Notes: a model not told the origin generated them from the sequence alone. Counted from the first letter of the stretch, positions 1 through 9,699 are shown. The stretch: 64,000 nucleotides of DNA from Sphingomonas sp. (GCF_024508665.1 NZ_JANINP010000007.1:310001-374000); one strand, 5' to 3'. Numbers and translations: made by a program.

Positions 1-2
1 GA

Positions 3-503
3 TCAGTGCCGATCGGACGGGTCGAAGCCTCGCGACCACGCGAATGCTCTCAGGTAATCCGGTACCGCGGCGGTTATCGAGGCGATCCATTCATCCCAGT
101 CCGATTGTCGAAGCGAGGCCGGATGCGCGGCCATCAATTCGTCCCAACCGGAGTGGTGGTCGCCAACGATCTCATCCCGCGCTCGTCGTCGTTCGGCCAG
201 GGAATGCCCCTCGGAGTCGAGCAATGCCGGCGGAACGGCCGACGAGGTGAACGTCGCCAGCGCGTCGAGCCAGTGCTTCTTCGTTTTCAGGATGCGTGCG
301 TCGCCGAAGTCGGTTTCAAAATAGTCGTTTTCCTGGCCGATGAGTTCGCGAGCGGCGGCACGCATCGCTTCGACGAAGCGGCCCTCCTCTCCGGCGAGGA
401 CGCGTAATCCCAGCAAGCAATAATATGGTCTGAACCAATCGGTGCTGAACAGGAGCACGCACTGGTCAGCCGAATTGCAATGGCCGTCTTCCATACCGCG
501 CAC
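3..503 (-). CDS. hypothetical protein, 166 aa
   Basis: Complete ORF of 166 codons with its stop at the window edge. I do not recognise a family. The protein is soluble, with no signal peptide or membrane segment, and is rich in Trp, Asp and Arg. A Cys-containing N-terminus (residues 9-29) is followed by mostly helical-looking sequence with two Trp-rich patches near residues 120-155. Two in-frame ATG codons (503 and 494) are possible and neither has a clear Shine-Dalgarno. It ends before any partner is visible and is separated by about 50 bp from the MarR-GNAT gene on the same strand, so it could be read through from it. Coding potential rests on the lack of a better ORF on either strand. Confidence 0.55.
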   Translation of the reverse strand: MRGMEDGHCNSADQCVLLFSTDWFRPYYCLLGLRVLAGEEGRFVEAMRAAARELIGQENDYFETDFGDARILKTKKHWLDALATFTSSAVPPALLDSEGHSLAERRRARDEIVGDHHSGWDELMAAHPASLRQSDWDEWIASITAAVPDYLRAFAWSRGFDPSDRH

Positions 504-554
504 ATACCGGCAAGACGTTAACGGGTCGCGGCGATGCGGCGGTTGGGAAAACGA

Positions 555-1511
555 TTACGCCGAAGCAGGACGCGGCCCAGTGTACAACATAGCCACATTG
601 CACCGCGCATATCTCTTCCCGAACTCCTCCATGATCCCCGCATCATGGACGAACCCGACTTTCTCATAGAGGTGCACGCCCGCCGCGCCCTTGGCGTTGC
701 TCAGCAGATACAACCGGTCGCAACCCAAGGCGAAAGCACGCTCGATCGTCGCGTGGAGCAGGAATTCGCCGGCCTTGCGCCCGCGCGCCTCCGGCACGAC
801 GCCCATCTTGGTCAGCTCGAACTGGCGCTCCCCGGTCTTCTGCAGCGCGCAGGTGCCGATGATGCCGAGCTTGGGATCCTCGACGAACAGGATATCGCCG
901 CCGGGCTCGATCAGCCGTTCGCGCGGATGGGTCAGCACGTCCACATCGGTCGGTTCGAGCGTGTACATGTCCTCGATCCATTGGGCGTTGATGCGATAGA
1001 AATCGGGCGCGAGATCATCGCTGAACCGGCGGATGGCGAGACCGCCGCGCGGGCGCTGTTCGAGCGGCTGGGCCGCGAGCGCAGTCTCCATTGCGGCGAT
1101 CTGCGGCAGAAAAGCATCGACGTCGCACACTTCGGCAACCGCGGCACGCAGCCGCGGCCACAGCACGGTTCTGGCCAAATCCATCGCCTCGCGGCCTTTG
1201 CCGGTCAGGGCGATGGTCCTGGTGCGTTGATCGCGCTCGTCGCGGCTGGTCTCGATGAGATCGAGTTCGAGCAGCCGCGACTGGATGCGGGTGACCGCGG
1301 GCTGGCTGATTCCGATGCGTTCTGCGAGTTCGCCCACCGTTTGCGGACCGTGGCGGTAAAGGGCGGTCAACAGGGGCATTTGGCTTGGTTGCGTCGGCAG
1401 GCCGCAATCGACGGCGATGCGTTCGGCGCCGTTCTGAAGGCGCTCGGCAAGACGCTTGAGGCGGCTGCCCAGCATAACCGCTCCTTCGAACGCTATCGCA
1501 TCATCGATCAT
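555..1511 (-). CDS. MarR-type regulator fused to GNAT acetyltransferase
   Basis: Bifunctional protein of 318 aa. Residues about 15-150 form a MarR winged-helix domain; the recognition region (VGELAERIGISQPAVTRI) is at about 59-76 and an acidic/basic wing follows. Residues about 155-318 form a GNAT fold with the acetyl-CoA loop EARGRKAG at about 241-248. I chose ATG 1511 because GAGGAAG sits five bases upstream; an ATG at 1544 would extend the protein by 11 residues into the operator region and has no ribosome site. A 24-bp palindrome lies 27 bp upstream, so autoregulation is likely. The family is known; the acetyl acceptor is not. The next gene is divergent and shares the intergenic region. 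Confidence 0.9.
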   Translation of the reverse strand: MIDDAIAFEGAVMLGSRLKRLAERLQNGAERIAVDCGLPTQPSQMPLLTALYRHGPQTVGELAERIGISQPAVTRIQSRLLELDLIETSRDERDQRTRTIALTGKGREAMDLARTVLWPRLRAAVAEVCDVDAFLPQIAAMETALAAQPLEQRPRGGLAIRRFSDDLAPDFYRINAQWIEDMYTLEPTDVDVLTHPRERLIEPGGDILFVEDPKLGIIGTCALQKTGERQFELTKMGVVPEARGRKAGEFLLHATIERAFALGCDRLYLLSNAKGAAGVHLYEKVGFVHDAGIMEEFGKRYARCNVAMLYTGPRPASA

Positions 1512-1537
1512 CGAATCTTCCTCTTCTGATATAAAAC

Positions 1538-1561
1538 ATAACATGATATATATCGCGTTAT
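1538..1561. promoter_or_regulatory. palindromic operator, probable MarR autoregulatory site
   Basis: Symmetric element ATAAC-N2-GATATATATC-N2-GTTAT centred at 1549/1550; 20 of 24 positions obey dyad symmetry. It is very AT-rich in a GC-rich genome. It lies just upstream of the MarR-GNAT start at 1511, with a TTGACT-like -35 on the minus strand at 1569-1564. Size and position fit MarR-family operators; binding is inferred. Confidence 0.6.
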
Positions 1562-1652
1562 ATAGTCAAGCGAGGAGCGACGGATCGTCTCGCATCCGGC
1601 GGGGACATCGTCCGTTAACTATAAAGTAGCGCGCGTCGGGCAAGCCGCACTC

Positions 1653-3266
1653 GTGCGCGCGCTTCTGCCTCGACTGCCTTTGCTGCTGTTGCCGCTGGCG
1701 CTGTTCCTGGCACTGTTCCACCCGGCGACGCTCGATATCGGCAATGCGGGCTGGCTGATCCGAGGATCGGACAATGGCGAGAACGCGTTGGGGATTCACG
1801 CGTGGCTGCACGATCCCGCGCCTGGCGTATTGCGCACCTATCTGCTCAATGCGCCCGATGGTGTGCCGTTGCTGTTCACCGACAGCAATCCGCTGATCGG
1901 TATCGCGAGTTGGCCGATCGCCTCATTGCTGCCCGCCGATGCGCAATTCGTCGGCCCGTGGATCCTGACGTGCCTGTTCCTGCAAATATTCTTCGCCTGG
2001 CTGTTGCTCAGGAGATACGCGCCGGGCCCGATCGCGCTCTGGTGCGGCGTGATCCTCCTCGCCGCGCTGCCGACGCTGGCCAACCGTTACGTCCATGCCA
2101 ATCTGATGGCGCATTGGCTGATCCTGTGGGCATTGTGGCGCTTCCTCGATCCGGAGCGCGCCGGATCGAACCGGGGCTGGGCCGTGCTGCTGCTGATCGC
2201 CGCGCTGGTGCACAATTACCTGCTGATGATGGTCGGAGCGATCTGGCTGACGGCGATGATCGAGCGCTTCATGATCGCCGATCGTCGCGGGCGCGTCGTG
2301 TTGGCGGGGGGTGCGGCTGCGATCCTGGCGATGGTCGCGGGGCTTGCCTGGACGCTCGGGGCCGGCGAGGCGCATGCGCTGGCGGGCAATTATGGCGCGT
2401 TCGCGATGCCGATCGACGCGCCGGTAAATCCTGGCACGCCGGCCTATTCGCGCCTGCTCCCCTCCGTCGCGCAGCGCGCCGGGCGCGGTTTCGAGGGGTT
2501 TCAGTATATAGGGGCCGGCTTGCTCCTATTGCTTCCCATAGCGGTTTTGGTCGCATGGAACCGGCCGCCGGCCGACGACCAGCGCGTGCCATTGCATCGG
2601 TTGCGCTGGCTAATCCCCGCGCTCGTCGCGCTCACCCTGCTTGCGATCAGCAATTATCCCGACATCGCCGGTCAGATGCTGCCGCGCCTGCCGTTGCCGG
2701 CCTTCCTGATCGCGGCACTCGACCTGGTGCGCGCATCGGGCCGCCTGTTCTGGCCGGTCGCCTATGTGCTCGTGCTGGTCGCGATCCTCGCCGCATATCG
2801 GCTGCCGCGTGCCCAGGCGGACGGATTGCTCGCGTTGGTCTTGGCCGTCCAGCTTATCGACCTGTCGGGCATGGCGGCGGTCGTTCGCGCGCAGAGCGCC
2901 GAGGCCGGCGCGCATCGGCTCTATGTCCTGACGCCCGATCCCCGTTGGGACGCCGCGGTGTCGGCGGCGCGAGACGTTACTTTCGTACCGCCCGATGCGA
3001 CCCGCGACTTGGCGTTGTTCCAGGAAGTCGCCTGGCGCGCGGCGGGGCAGGGCAAGCCCGTCCGGCTGGTCTATGCAGCGCGCGATTCCCTCGCGACCGT
3101 TCAGCGCCAGCGACGCGAGTTGGCCGCGTTCGCCGCAGGGCATGTCGACCCGCATCGGCTCTACGTGCTGGCGCCCGACGTCGTCGTGCCCCCAGCGGCC
3201 ACGCGGCGGTTCGCGCGGATCGACAATGTGCCCGTGATCCTTCCTGTCGGTGCGCTAACTCGCTAA
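1653..3266 (+). CDS. polytopic membrane protein, DUF6311-like
   Basis: Integral membrane protein of 537 aa starting at GTG. The first segment (residues about 5-25) is a Leu-rich membrane helix, and about ten more hydrophobic segments follow up to residue 410. After the last helix comes a soluble C-terminal region of about 120 aa. A GNYGAFAMPID...NPGTPAYSRLLP stretch followed by GFEGFQYIGAG resembles the conserved loop of DUF6311, a family with glycosyltransferase-C-like topology but no assigned activity. It is divergent from the MarR-GNAT gene and separated by 87 bp from the peptidase gene. Function unknown; a lipid-linked sugar transferase or a YfhO-like envelope role is conceivable but is inference only. 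Confidence 0.75.
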   Translation: MRALLPRLPLLLLPLALFLALFHPATLDIGNAGWLIRGSDNGENALGIHAWLHDPAPGVLRTYLLNAPDGVPLLFTDSNPLIGIASWPIASLLPADAQFVGPWILTCLFLQIFFAWLLLRRYAPGPIALWCGVILLAALPTLANRYVHANLMAHWLILWALWRFLDPERAGSNRGWAVLLLIAALVHNYLLMMVGAIWLTAMIERFMIADRRGRVVLAGGAAAILAMVAGLAWTLGAGEAHALAGNYGAFAMPIDAPVNPGTPAYSRLLPSVAQRAGRGFEGFQYIGAGLLLLLPIAVLVAWNRPPADDQRVPLHRLRWLIPALVALTLLAISNYPDIAGQMLPRLPLPAFLIAALDLVRASGRLFWPVAYVLVLVAILAAYRLPRAQADGLLALVLAVQLIDLSGMAAVVRAQSAEAGAHRLYVLTPDPRWDAAVSAARDVTFVPPDATRDLALFQEVAWRAAGQGKPVRLVYAARDSLATVQRQRRELAAFAAGHVDPHRLYVLAPDVVVPPAATRRFARIDNVPVILPVGALTR

Positions 3267-3353
3267 TACACGCTTCCCTTTGGCCGATCATCGCGGCAGG
3301 ATGGCGGCATTCACTCGATGCCGGTCCACCGGCGCGCTCAAAAGGGAAACAGC

Positions 3354-5213
3354 ATGACCGAACTTTCGCGCCGTGAGGCGATGACCGCTGCGGCGATGAT
3401 CTCGATTGCCGCGGCGATGCCAGCCTGGGCGCAGGATGCGGCGCCCGGCGCGATGTGGGACCTGACCGACCTCTATCCGAACGCTGCGGCATGGGACGAT
3501 GCGCGCAAGAAGACGCTCGCCGACATCCCGAACCTGACCAAGTACAAGGGCAAACTGGGCGAGAGCGCTGATACGCTCGCGGCCTTCCTGGCCGCGCAGT
3601 CCGACATCGGCCGCGCCGTGAGCCGAATCTATACTTATGCCAGCCTCAACGCCGACGCCGATCTGCGCGTCTCGGCCAATCAGGAGCGCCAGGCGCAGGC
3701 GATCGACCTGTTCACCGCTTTAGGCGAGGCGACCGCTTGGGCCACGCCGGAGATCCTGTCGTTAGGCAAGGCGAAAATCGATGGGTTCATCGCCTCGAAC
3801 GACACGCTCAAGAAGCGGTTCGACTTCGCGCTCGCCGACACGTTGAGGCAGGCCGAGCATACTTTGTCGCCCGAAGGCGAAACGCTGCTGGCGGGCGTCG
3901 GCTCGCCCTTGTCCGGGCCGAGCGACATCCGCGAGCAACTCGTAGCGTCGGACATTCCTTGGCCGACCGTGACGCTCTCGACCGGCAAGCAGGTGCGGCT
4001 CGACGACCAGGCCTATACGCTCAACCGCGACGCGCCCAATCGCGCCGACCGCAAATTGGTGTTCGACACGTTCTGGGCCGAATACGGCAAGTTCCAGAAT
4101 TCGCTCGGCGCCGCCTATGCCGCCAAGCTCAAGGCGGACGTATTCAGCAAGAAAGCGCGCAAATATCCGACCTCGCTCGCCATGTCGCTGTCGGGCAACA
4201 ACGTGCCGGAGGGCGTGTACCGCACGCTGGTGGCGGAGACCAACAAGGGCCTGCCCGAGCTGCATCGCTATTTCGAATTGCGCCGCAAGCTGCTCGGCCT
4301 GCCCGACATGGCCTATTACGACATCTATCCGCCGCTGGTGAAGCTCGACACAAAGGTCGAACTCGCCGACATGCGGACCAATACGCTGGCCGCGACCAAG
4401 GTGCTCGGTCCCGAATATACTGACCTGTTGGGCAAGGCGACCGCGGCGAAGTGGATGGATCCGTTCCCGCGCACGGGCAAGAAATCGGGTGCGTACATGA
4501 ATCCGGGCGCGGCGTACGATCTGCACCCCTATTTGCTGCTCAATCTCGGCCACAATTACGAGGGCATGACCACCTTCGCGCACGAATGGGGCCATGCGAT
4601 GCACACATTGCTCGCGAACAAGAACCAGGTGTACGAAAAGTCGGATTACCCGCTGTTCCTCGCCGAGATCGCCTCGACCTGCAACGAGCAACTGCTGGCC
4701 GCGTACATGGTCGCGAACGCCAAGACCAAGCAGGAGAAGCTCTATTATCTCGGCATGCAGCTTGAGGGCATGCGGGGCACCTTCTACCGCCAGGCGATGT
4801 TCGCCGAGTTCGAGCTTGCCGCGCACGACAAGGCCGAGGCGGGCGAGGGGATGTCGGGCGAGAAGTTCAGCGCGATGTATCTCGACTTGCTCAAGCGCTA
4901 TCACGGACCCAAGGTCGCGGTATCGGACACGTACGCGTCGGAATGGGCGTACATCCCGCATTTCTATTCGAGCTTCTACGTCTATCAATACGCGACCTCG
5001 ATCTCGGCAGCGTCCTATTTCGCGCGTTCGATCCTGAAGGGCGGCGCCAAGGAACGCGACAATTATCTCACCGTGCTGAAATCCGGCGGATCGGATTATC
5101 CGACCGAGATCCTCAAGCGTGCCGGCCTCGATATGGCGAGCCCGGCGCCGTACCAGGCGATCATTCAGACGTTCCGCGAGACGCTGGATGCCTGCGAGAA
5201 ACTGATGGCGTGA
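3354..5213 (+). CDS. pepF: exported M3-family oligoendopeptidase F
   Basis: Zinc metallopeptidase of 619 aa that cleaves short peptides. The HEXXH motif (HEWGH) is at residues 410-414 in a TFAHEWGHAMHTL context, with a downstream acidic ligand region (FLAEIASTCNEQ). Start ATG 3354 follows AAAAGGGAAACAGC; an upstream in-frame start at 3318 lacks a ribosome site. The N-terminus carries SRREAM followed by a hydrophobic Ala-rich stretch and an AWAQDA cleavage-like site, so the enzyme is probably exported, possibly through Tat. M3B enzymes are usually cytoplasmic, so the leader marks the periplasmic subgroup. It stands alone between the membrane protein and the TonB receptor, and may help recycle peptides taken up across the outer membrane. 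Confidence 0.92.
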   Translation: MTELSRREAMTAAAMISIAAAMPAWAQDAAPGAMWDLTDLYPNAAAWDDARKKTLADIPNLTKYKGKLGESADTLAAFLAAQSDIGRAVSRIYTYASLNADADLRVSANQERQAQAIDLFTALGEATAWATPEILSLGKAKIDGFIASNDTLKKRFDFALADTLRQAEHTLSPEGETLLAGVGSPLSGPSDIREQLVASDIPWPTVTLSTGKQVRLDDQAYTLNRDAPNRADRKLVFDTFWAEYGKFQNSLGAAYAAKLKADVFSKKARKYPTSLAMSLSGNNVPEGVYRTLVAETNKGLPELHRYFELRRKLLGLPDMAYYDIYPPLVKLDTKVELADMRTNTLAATKVLGPEYTDLLGKATAAKWMDPFPRTGKKSGAYMNPGAAYDLHPYLLLNLGHNYEGMTTFAHEWGHAMHTLLANKNQVYEKSDYPLFLAEIASTCNEQLLAAYMVANAKTKQEKLYYLGMQLEGMRGTFYRQAMFAEFELAAHDKAEAGEGMSGEKFSAMYLDLLKRYHGPKVAVSDTYASEWAYIPHFYSSFYVYQYATSISAASYFARSILKGGAKERDNYLTVLKSGGSDYPTEILKRAGLDMASPAPYQAIIQTFRETLDACEKLMA

Positions 5214-5229
5214 AGTTCTTTGAAGCCCT

Positions 5230-5243
5230 TCCCCCTCGGGGGA
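5230..5243. repeat. short GC hairpin, single copy of the dispersed palindrome
   Basis: TCCCCC-TC-GGGGGA, 17 bp after the peptidase stop. It belongs to the CCCTCCC/GGGAGGG palindrome family seen through the window and may act as a weak transcription terminator; no T-run follows. Confidence 0.5.
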
Positions 5244-5401
5244 GGGGCTAGGAGACTTCGCGGCCCGCGCCACAAAAGCTTCCCCAAAGCGTAACGCCCC
5301 CGTCACCCCGGAGTCGCGCGATTGTCGCGCGGCAGGAATAGCGCCCGCTGCGATGCGATATCGGGAATTCCCGATGATCCGGCACTTCGGGGGGTACGAA
5401 C

Positions 5402-8119
5402 ATGGCCAGCTTTACGTTGCGCGGCACGGCGTCGCGCTTCGCTCTTGGGTTCATGGCGCTCGGCGCCGCGGCTCCGGCTTTTGCGGCCGGCGGCCAGACC
5501 GCCGCCGCCTCGCCGACCACGAGCGGCGCGCCACGGGCCGCGGACGGCGCCGCCGAGGCGGATGACGGAACATCCAATGACATTGTCGTGACCGGCTCGC
5601 GGGCCGCGCTGCGTGCCGCCACGACCGAGAAGCGGGACGCTGACAATTTCGTCGAGGCGCTCCATGCCAACGACGTCGGCAAGCTTCCCGACCAGAACGT
5701 CGCCGAGGCGGTCAAGCGCCTGCCCGGCCTGTCGGTCGCCAACGATCAGGGCGAGGGGCGCTATGTCGTTATCCGGGGCATCGATCCCAGCCTCGTCAAC
5801 GTCACCCTCAACGGCCAGACCTTGCCCGCGCCGGAGCCGGATGGCCGCGTGGTCAAGCTCGACGACCTGCCCTCGGCGATGATCCAGTCGGTCACCGTCA
5901 CCAAATCGCTGCTGGCGAGCCAGGACGCCAATGCGATCGGCGGCGAAGTCAATATCCGCACCAAGACGGCGTTCGACAGCAAGACGCCGTTCTTCTTCGA
6001 CGCGCGCGGCGCGATCGGCCTGTACGGCCTGAACAAAAGATCGCCTTACGAAGTGGACGGTACCATCGGGGGCCGTTTCGGTGCCGGCGAAACGTTCGGC
6101 GCGGTCCTGTCGGTCAATTATTCGCGGCGTCCGATCGAGTCGGAGAACTTTCAGGGCTCGTCGGACTGGAGCCATGTCGTGGCCGGCGTGAACGTGCCGG
6201 CTGGCGGCGGCTATCGCGACTATAGCCCGCTGCGCACGCGTTTGGGGGTCGTCGGCAATTTCGACTGGCGGCCCAATGACGATGTGAAGCTCTATATACG
6301 CTCGAGCTATTCCAAATATCAGGACCATGAAACCCGCGACCAGAATCTGCTCGCGCTCAACCTGCCGTCCAAGCCCGCCGACCTTGCGGCGCTAACCCTG
6401 ATGACCCTGCCGGCAACCGCGACGATTCTGGTGCGCCATCGCGAGGAGGACGACAACACCAAGTCGGTCACACTGGGAGGCGATTTCAATGTCGGCGGCG
6501 GCAAGCTGTCGATGTCGGGCGGCTGGACCCGTGCCGAAAAGCGCGACCCGATCCGCAGCGAATTTACCTTCACCTATACGCCGCCGAAGAACAGTCCGCC
6601 CCTGCTGGCGACCTACGATCCATCGACTTATCCCTATACGCTGGTGCCGAGCGGCGCGAATGCGGGGATCTTTTCGGACCCGACCAATTTCATCCAGAGC
6701 AAGCTGAAGGCCGAGCATCGCTTCACCTTCGAGCGCATTTGGCAGGGGCGGATCGACTACAGCCATCCACTGGCGATCGGCACCGATTCGTCGTTTCAGA
6801 TCGGCTTCAAATATCTCGACCGGCACAAGAACGACGATCACGATCTGACCAGCTACAAGACGGTCAAGGGCGCCAACTGGTCGCTCGCGACGGTCGGCTA
6901 TCTCGGCGACAGCGACTTCTACGACGGTCTGTTCACCTTCGGCCAGCGGGTCGACTGGCACAAGGCGCAGGCCTATCTCGCTGCTCATCCGAACGTGGCG
7001 ACATTCGATTATTCCGGCAATCTCAGCGGCTCGCTGGCGCCCGATTACGACGTCAAGGAACGGATCGTGGCCGGCTATGCCATGGTCACGCTCAAGTTCG
7101 GCAATTTGACCGTGATCCCGGGTCTGCGCGTCGAGAATACGCGCGACCGGACGGCAGCGAAAATCGTCGGACCAGCGATCACCAAGATCGGCAAGGCCAT
7201 CACCACCGATGCGGCTTATGCCGCGGCGCTGGCCGCGAACAATGATTTCAATGCCCGTGCCAGCAACAGCTACACGGACTGGTTCCCCGGCCTGAACGTC
7301 AAGTTCGAGGCGATGCCCAACCTGCTGCTGCGCGGCGCGGTCACCACGTCGATCGGGCGTCCGAACTACAGCACGCTGGCGCCGTTCATCACGGTGACGA
7401 ACGACACGGTGCCCGCGACGGTCAATGCCGGCAATCCGTTTCTGAAGCCCTATAAGGCGGTCAATTTCGACGCCGCGGTCGAATATTATCCGAACAAGGA
7501 CAGCCTGTTCAGCGCCGGGTTCTTCTACAAGGACATCAAGAACCCGATCTATCAGATCGGCATGCCCAACGTCGCCAACCCGGGCGACATTCCCGGTGCG
7601 CCGGCAGCCGACTATCCGACCATCAACCTCACCCAATATACCAATATGGACAAGGAGTTCATCGGCGGTGTCGAGCTCAACGCCCAGACCCAGTTCACGG
7701 GGTTGCCGGGCTTCCTTGGCGGCTTCGGTATCTCGGCCAATTACACCCATGTCTGGGGCCATGCCACGGGAGCGGCCTTCCGCGCCGGCGCAATCCCGCT
7801 CGCCTATCAGTCGCACGATCTCGGCAATGTCAGCCTGTTCTACGAGAAATACGGCCTGACAGCGCGCTTGGCATTCAACTACCGCTCGGCTTTCTCAGAC
7901 GTGGTCGGTACCAGCGCGGCGACGGATTCCTATTGGGACTCGCAGGGACAACTCGACCTGCACGTCGGCTATCAGGTCACCCCACAATATACGATCTATG
8001 TCGACGCGGCCAACCTGACCGATTCGCCCTGGCGCCACTATCAGGGCAGCAAGGCTTTCCTGGTCGAGCGCGAGCATTATGGGTCGACCTACCGCATCGG
8101 CGTGCAGCTGCATTTCTAG
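5402..8119 (+). CDS. TonB-dependent receptor (TIGR01782-type)
   Basis: Outer-membrane active-transport barrel of 905 aa. A signal peptide of about 28 residues ends in APAFA. After a low-complexity linker comes a TonB-box-like DIVVTGSRAALRAA near residue 60, the plug domain (about 75-180, with PDQNVAEAVKRLPGLS and VIRGIDPS) and a long beta-barrel ending in an aromatic residue (QLHF), as needed for BAM insertion. The plug sequence is that of the Xanthomonas/Caulobacter subfamily, often used for plant-derived oligosaccharides or siderophores; the substrate cannot be read. The start at 5402 has a weak GGGG-rich ribosome site. Its stop overlaps the convergent HNH gene stop. No enzyme cluster or regulator is beside it to reveal the ligand. 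Confidence 0.93.
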   Translation: MASFTLRGTASRFALGFMALGAAAPAFAAGGQTAAASPTTSGAPRAADGAAEADDGTSNDIVVTGSRAALRAATTEKRDADNFVEALHANDVGKLPDQNVAEAVKRLPGLSVANDQGEGRYVVIRGIDPSLVNVTLNGQTLPAPEPDGRVVKLDDLPSAMIQSVTVTKSLLASQDANAIGGEVNIRTKTAFDSKTPFFFDARGAIGLYGLNKRSPYEVDGTIGGRFGAGETFGAVLSVNYSRRPIESENFQGSSDWSHVVAGVNVPAGGGYRDYSPLRTRLGVVGNFDWRPNDDVKLYIRSSYSKYQDHETRDQNLLALNLPSKPADLAALTLMTLPATATILVRHREEDDNTKSVTLGGDFNVGGGKLSMSGGWTRAEKRDPIRSEFTFTYTPPKNSPPLLATYDPSTYPYTLVPSGANAGIFSDPTNFIQSKLKAEHRFTFERIWQGRIDYSHPLAIGTDSSFQIGFKYLDRHKNDDHDLTSYKTVKGANWSLATVGYLGDSDFYDGLFTFGQRVDWHKAQAYLAAHPNVATFDYSGNLSGSLAPDYDVKERIVAGYAMVTLKFGNLTVIPGLRVENTRDRTAAKIVGPAITKIGKAITTDAAYAAALAANNDFNARASNSYTDWFPGLNVKFEAMPNLLLRGAVTTSIGRPNYSTLAPFITVTNDTVPATVNAGNPFLKPYKAVNFDAAVEYYPNKDSLFSAGFFYKDIKNPIYQIGMPNVANPGDIPGAPAADYPTINLTQYTNMDKEFIGGVELNAQTQFTGLPGFLGGFGISANYTHVWGHATGAAFRAGAIPLAYQSHDLGNVSLFYEKYGLTARLAFNYRSAFSDVVGTSAATDSYWDSQGQLDLHVGYQVTPQYTIYVDAANLTDSPWRHYQGSKAFLVEREHYGSTYRIGVQLHF

Positions 8120-8451
8120 GACGACTTGACTTTGGCGCGCCGGGTCGGCGCGCTGAAGTCGGGCGGTTTGCCGGCGATCCACGCGAGAAAGCGCTGAATC
8201 GCCGGTTCCGCTCGCAAAGAATCGAGATCGCTATAGCGCCGCGCAAGTTCGGTATTGCCGAAGGCCGCATGGATCGCGCGGTGGCAGATCGGGTGAAGCG
8301 GGGCGGTGTCGCGACCGCCTTCGCTTTTTGGAACCAGATGGTGCCATTCGACGCGACGGCCGAGCGGGCGCTCGCATAGCGCGCAACGATCGGGCGGCGG
8401 GGCAGGCGTCGGGATTGCGGCGAGTGCCTTGCGCCGGACGCGCCCGGCCAT
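8116..8451 (-). CDS. HNH endonuclease family protein, 111 aa
   Basis: Small HNH-type protein. The zinc knuckle CALC (residues 23-26) is followed by EWHHLVPKSEGG (35-46) and LHPICHRAIHAAF (52-64), giving the paired Cys positions and the His-His/Asn-type ββα core of the HNH fold. The length is typical of the short stand-alone HNH proteins common in proteobacteria, whose role is unclear (nicking, repair or restriction-like). It begins two bases after the manC stop, so the two are co-transcribed. Its TAG stop shares bases with the TonB receptor stop on the other strand. It lacks a recognition domain, so target specificity cannot be inferred. Confidence 0.85.
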   Translation of the reverse strand: MAGRVRRKALAAIPTPAPPPDRCALCERPLGRRVEWHHLVPKSEGGRDTAPLHPICHRAIHAAFGNTELARRYSDLDSLRAEPAIQRFLAWIAGKPPDFSAPTRRAKVKSS

Positions 8452-8453
8452 CG

Positions 8454-9503
8454 CTATTTCATCGCCTCGATCAGCTTCTTGACCTCCTGGCTGCGGCCGC
8501 GCGGCAGGACGAGCACGTCCTTGCCGTTGGAGACGACGATCAGGTCGGTGACGCCGACCAGGGCTATGCGCACGCCATCGGCCTGGACCAGGCAATTCTC
8601 GGTCTCGATTGCGACCACGTCGCCCTTCAAGCAATTGCCCGCTTCGTCGCCCACGCTCAATTCGTGCAACGCGTCCCAGCTGCCGAGGTCGCTCCAGCCC
8701 ATGCTGACCGGCACCACCGCGACGCGCGGCGCCTTTTCCATCACCGCATAATCGATCGAATCCGATGGCGAAGCGGCGAAGGCCTGTGCGTCGGGATGGA
8801 CGCGCGCGCCTTCGTGCTTCGCGTTGAGCATAGCCTGCTGTGCGGCATGCAGGATTTCGGGCCCATGCACCGCGAGCGCGCCCAGGAACGCGTCGGCGCG
8901 GAACAGGAAGATGCCGCCGTTCCAGACATGGTCGCCCGCCGCCAGCATCGCCTCGGCGCGGTCGCGCGGGGGCTTTTCGACGAATCGCGCCACCTTGTGC
9001 ACGCGCGGCGCCACCGCCTCGCCGACATGGATCCAGCCGTAGCCGGTTTCGGGGGCGTGCGGATCGATCCCGAACGTGACCAGCCACCCCTGGTCGACCA
9101 TCGCACGTGCGGCATGGATCGCGGCGTGGAAGGCATCGGTATCGGCGATGACATGGTCCGACGGCATCACCAGCAATGCCGCGTCGCCGCTGCCCGCCGC
9201 GAGCGCGGCGAGGGCGATCGCCGGAGCCGTATTGCGCGCCACCGGCTCGAGGATCAGCGCCTGGGCCGGGGTGCCGACCGCTTTGAGCTGCGCTTCGATC
9301 TCTTCGGCATGGCGCTGGTTGGCGACCACGATCGGCGGGGCGAAATGGTCGCCACAGGCGCGCCGTGCGGTCAACTGGAGCATGGTTTCGTCGGCGGTCA
9401 GCGCAAGCAATTGCTTGGGTGTTTCCGGCGTCGACATCGGCCACAAGCGCGTGCCCGATCCGCCCGAGAGGATGACAGGGATGATCGACGTCGCCTCGGG
9501 CAT
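8454..9503 (-). CDS. manC: mannose-1-phosphate guanylyltransferase
   Basis: Makes GDP-mannose from GTP and mannose 1-phosphate, a sugar donor for exopolysaccharide and O-antigen. The 349-aa protein has the nucleotidyltransferase signature GGSGTRLWPMS at about residues 14-24, then EPVARNTAPAIA, PSDHVI, a FVEKPPRDRA metal/sugar loop, and WSDLGSWDAL near the C-terminus. It lacks the C-terminal phosphomannose isomerase cupin of the bifunctional AlgA/ManC type, so it is monofunctional. The ribosome site AAAGGA precedes the ATG. It is divergent from the sugar transferase at 9700 across 196 bp, which fits a shared role in extracellular polysaccharide. Confidence 0.93.
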   Translation of the reverse strand: MPEATSIIPVILSGGSGTRLWPMSTPETPKQLLALTADETMLQLTARRACGDHFAPPIVVANQRHAEEIEAQLKAVGTPAQALILEPVARNTAPAIALAALAAGSGDAALLVMPSDHVIADTDAFHAAIHAARAMVDQGWLVTFGIDPHAPETGYGWIHVGEAVAPRVHKVARFVEKPPRDRAEAMLAAGDHVWNGGIFLFRADAFLGALAVHGPEILHAAQQAMLNAKHEGARVHPDAQAFAASPSDSIDYAVMEKAPRVAVVPVSMGWSDLGSWDALHELSVGDEAGNCLKGDVVAIETENCLVQADGVRIALVGVTDLIVVSNGKDVLVLPRGRSQEVKKLIEAMK

Positions 9504-9699
9504 TCAAAAATCCTTTGCTGGTTGATGGTAATCTAGGGCCTTCCCCCGATTTCCCCAACTCACAGAAAGCCGCCGGTTTCCGCGGCGTTCAGTCTTTCTT
9601 TGTCAATTTCTGCGACATCGCCTGAAACCGTGTCGGAAAATCTTACACCCGACGATCGAACTAGGGTGCGGACCAAGGCCGAAAAGGCAGGCGAAGACG

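Noticed and set aside
3762..5306. 514-codon open frame on the minus strand
   Set aside because: Antisense to the M3 peptidase; no recognisable domain.
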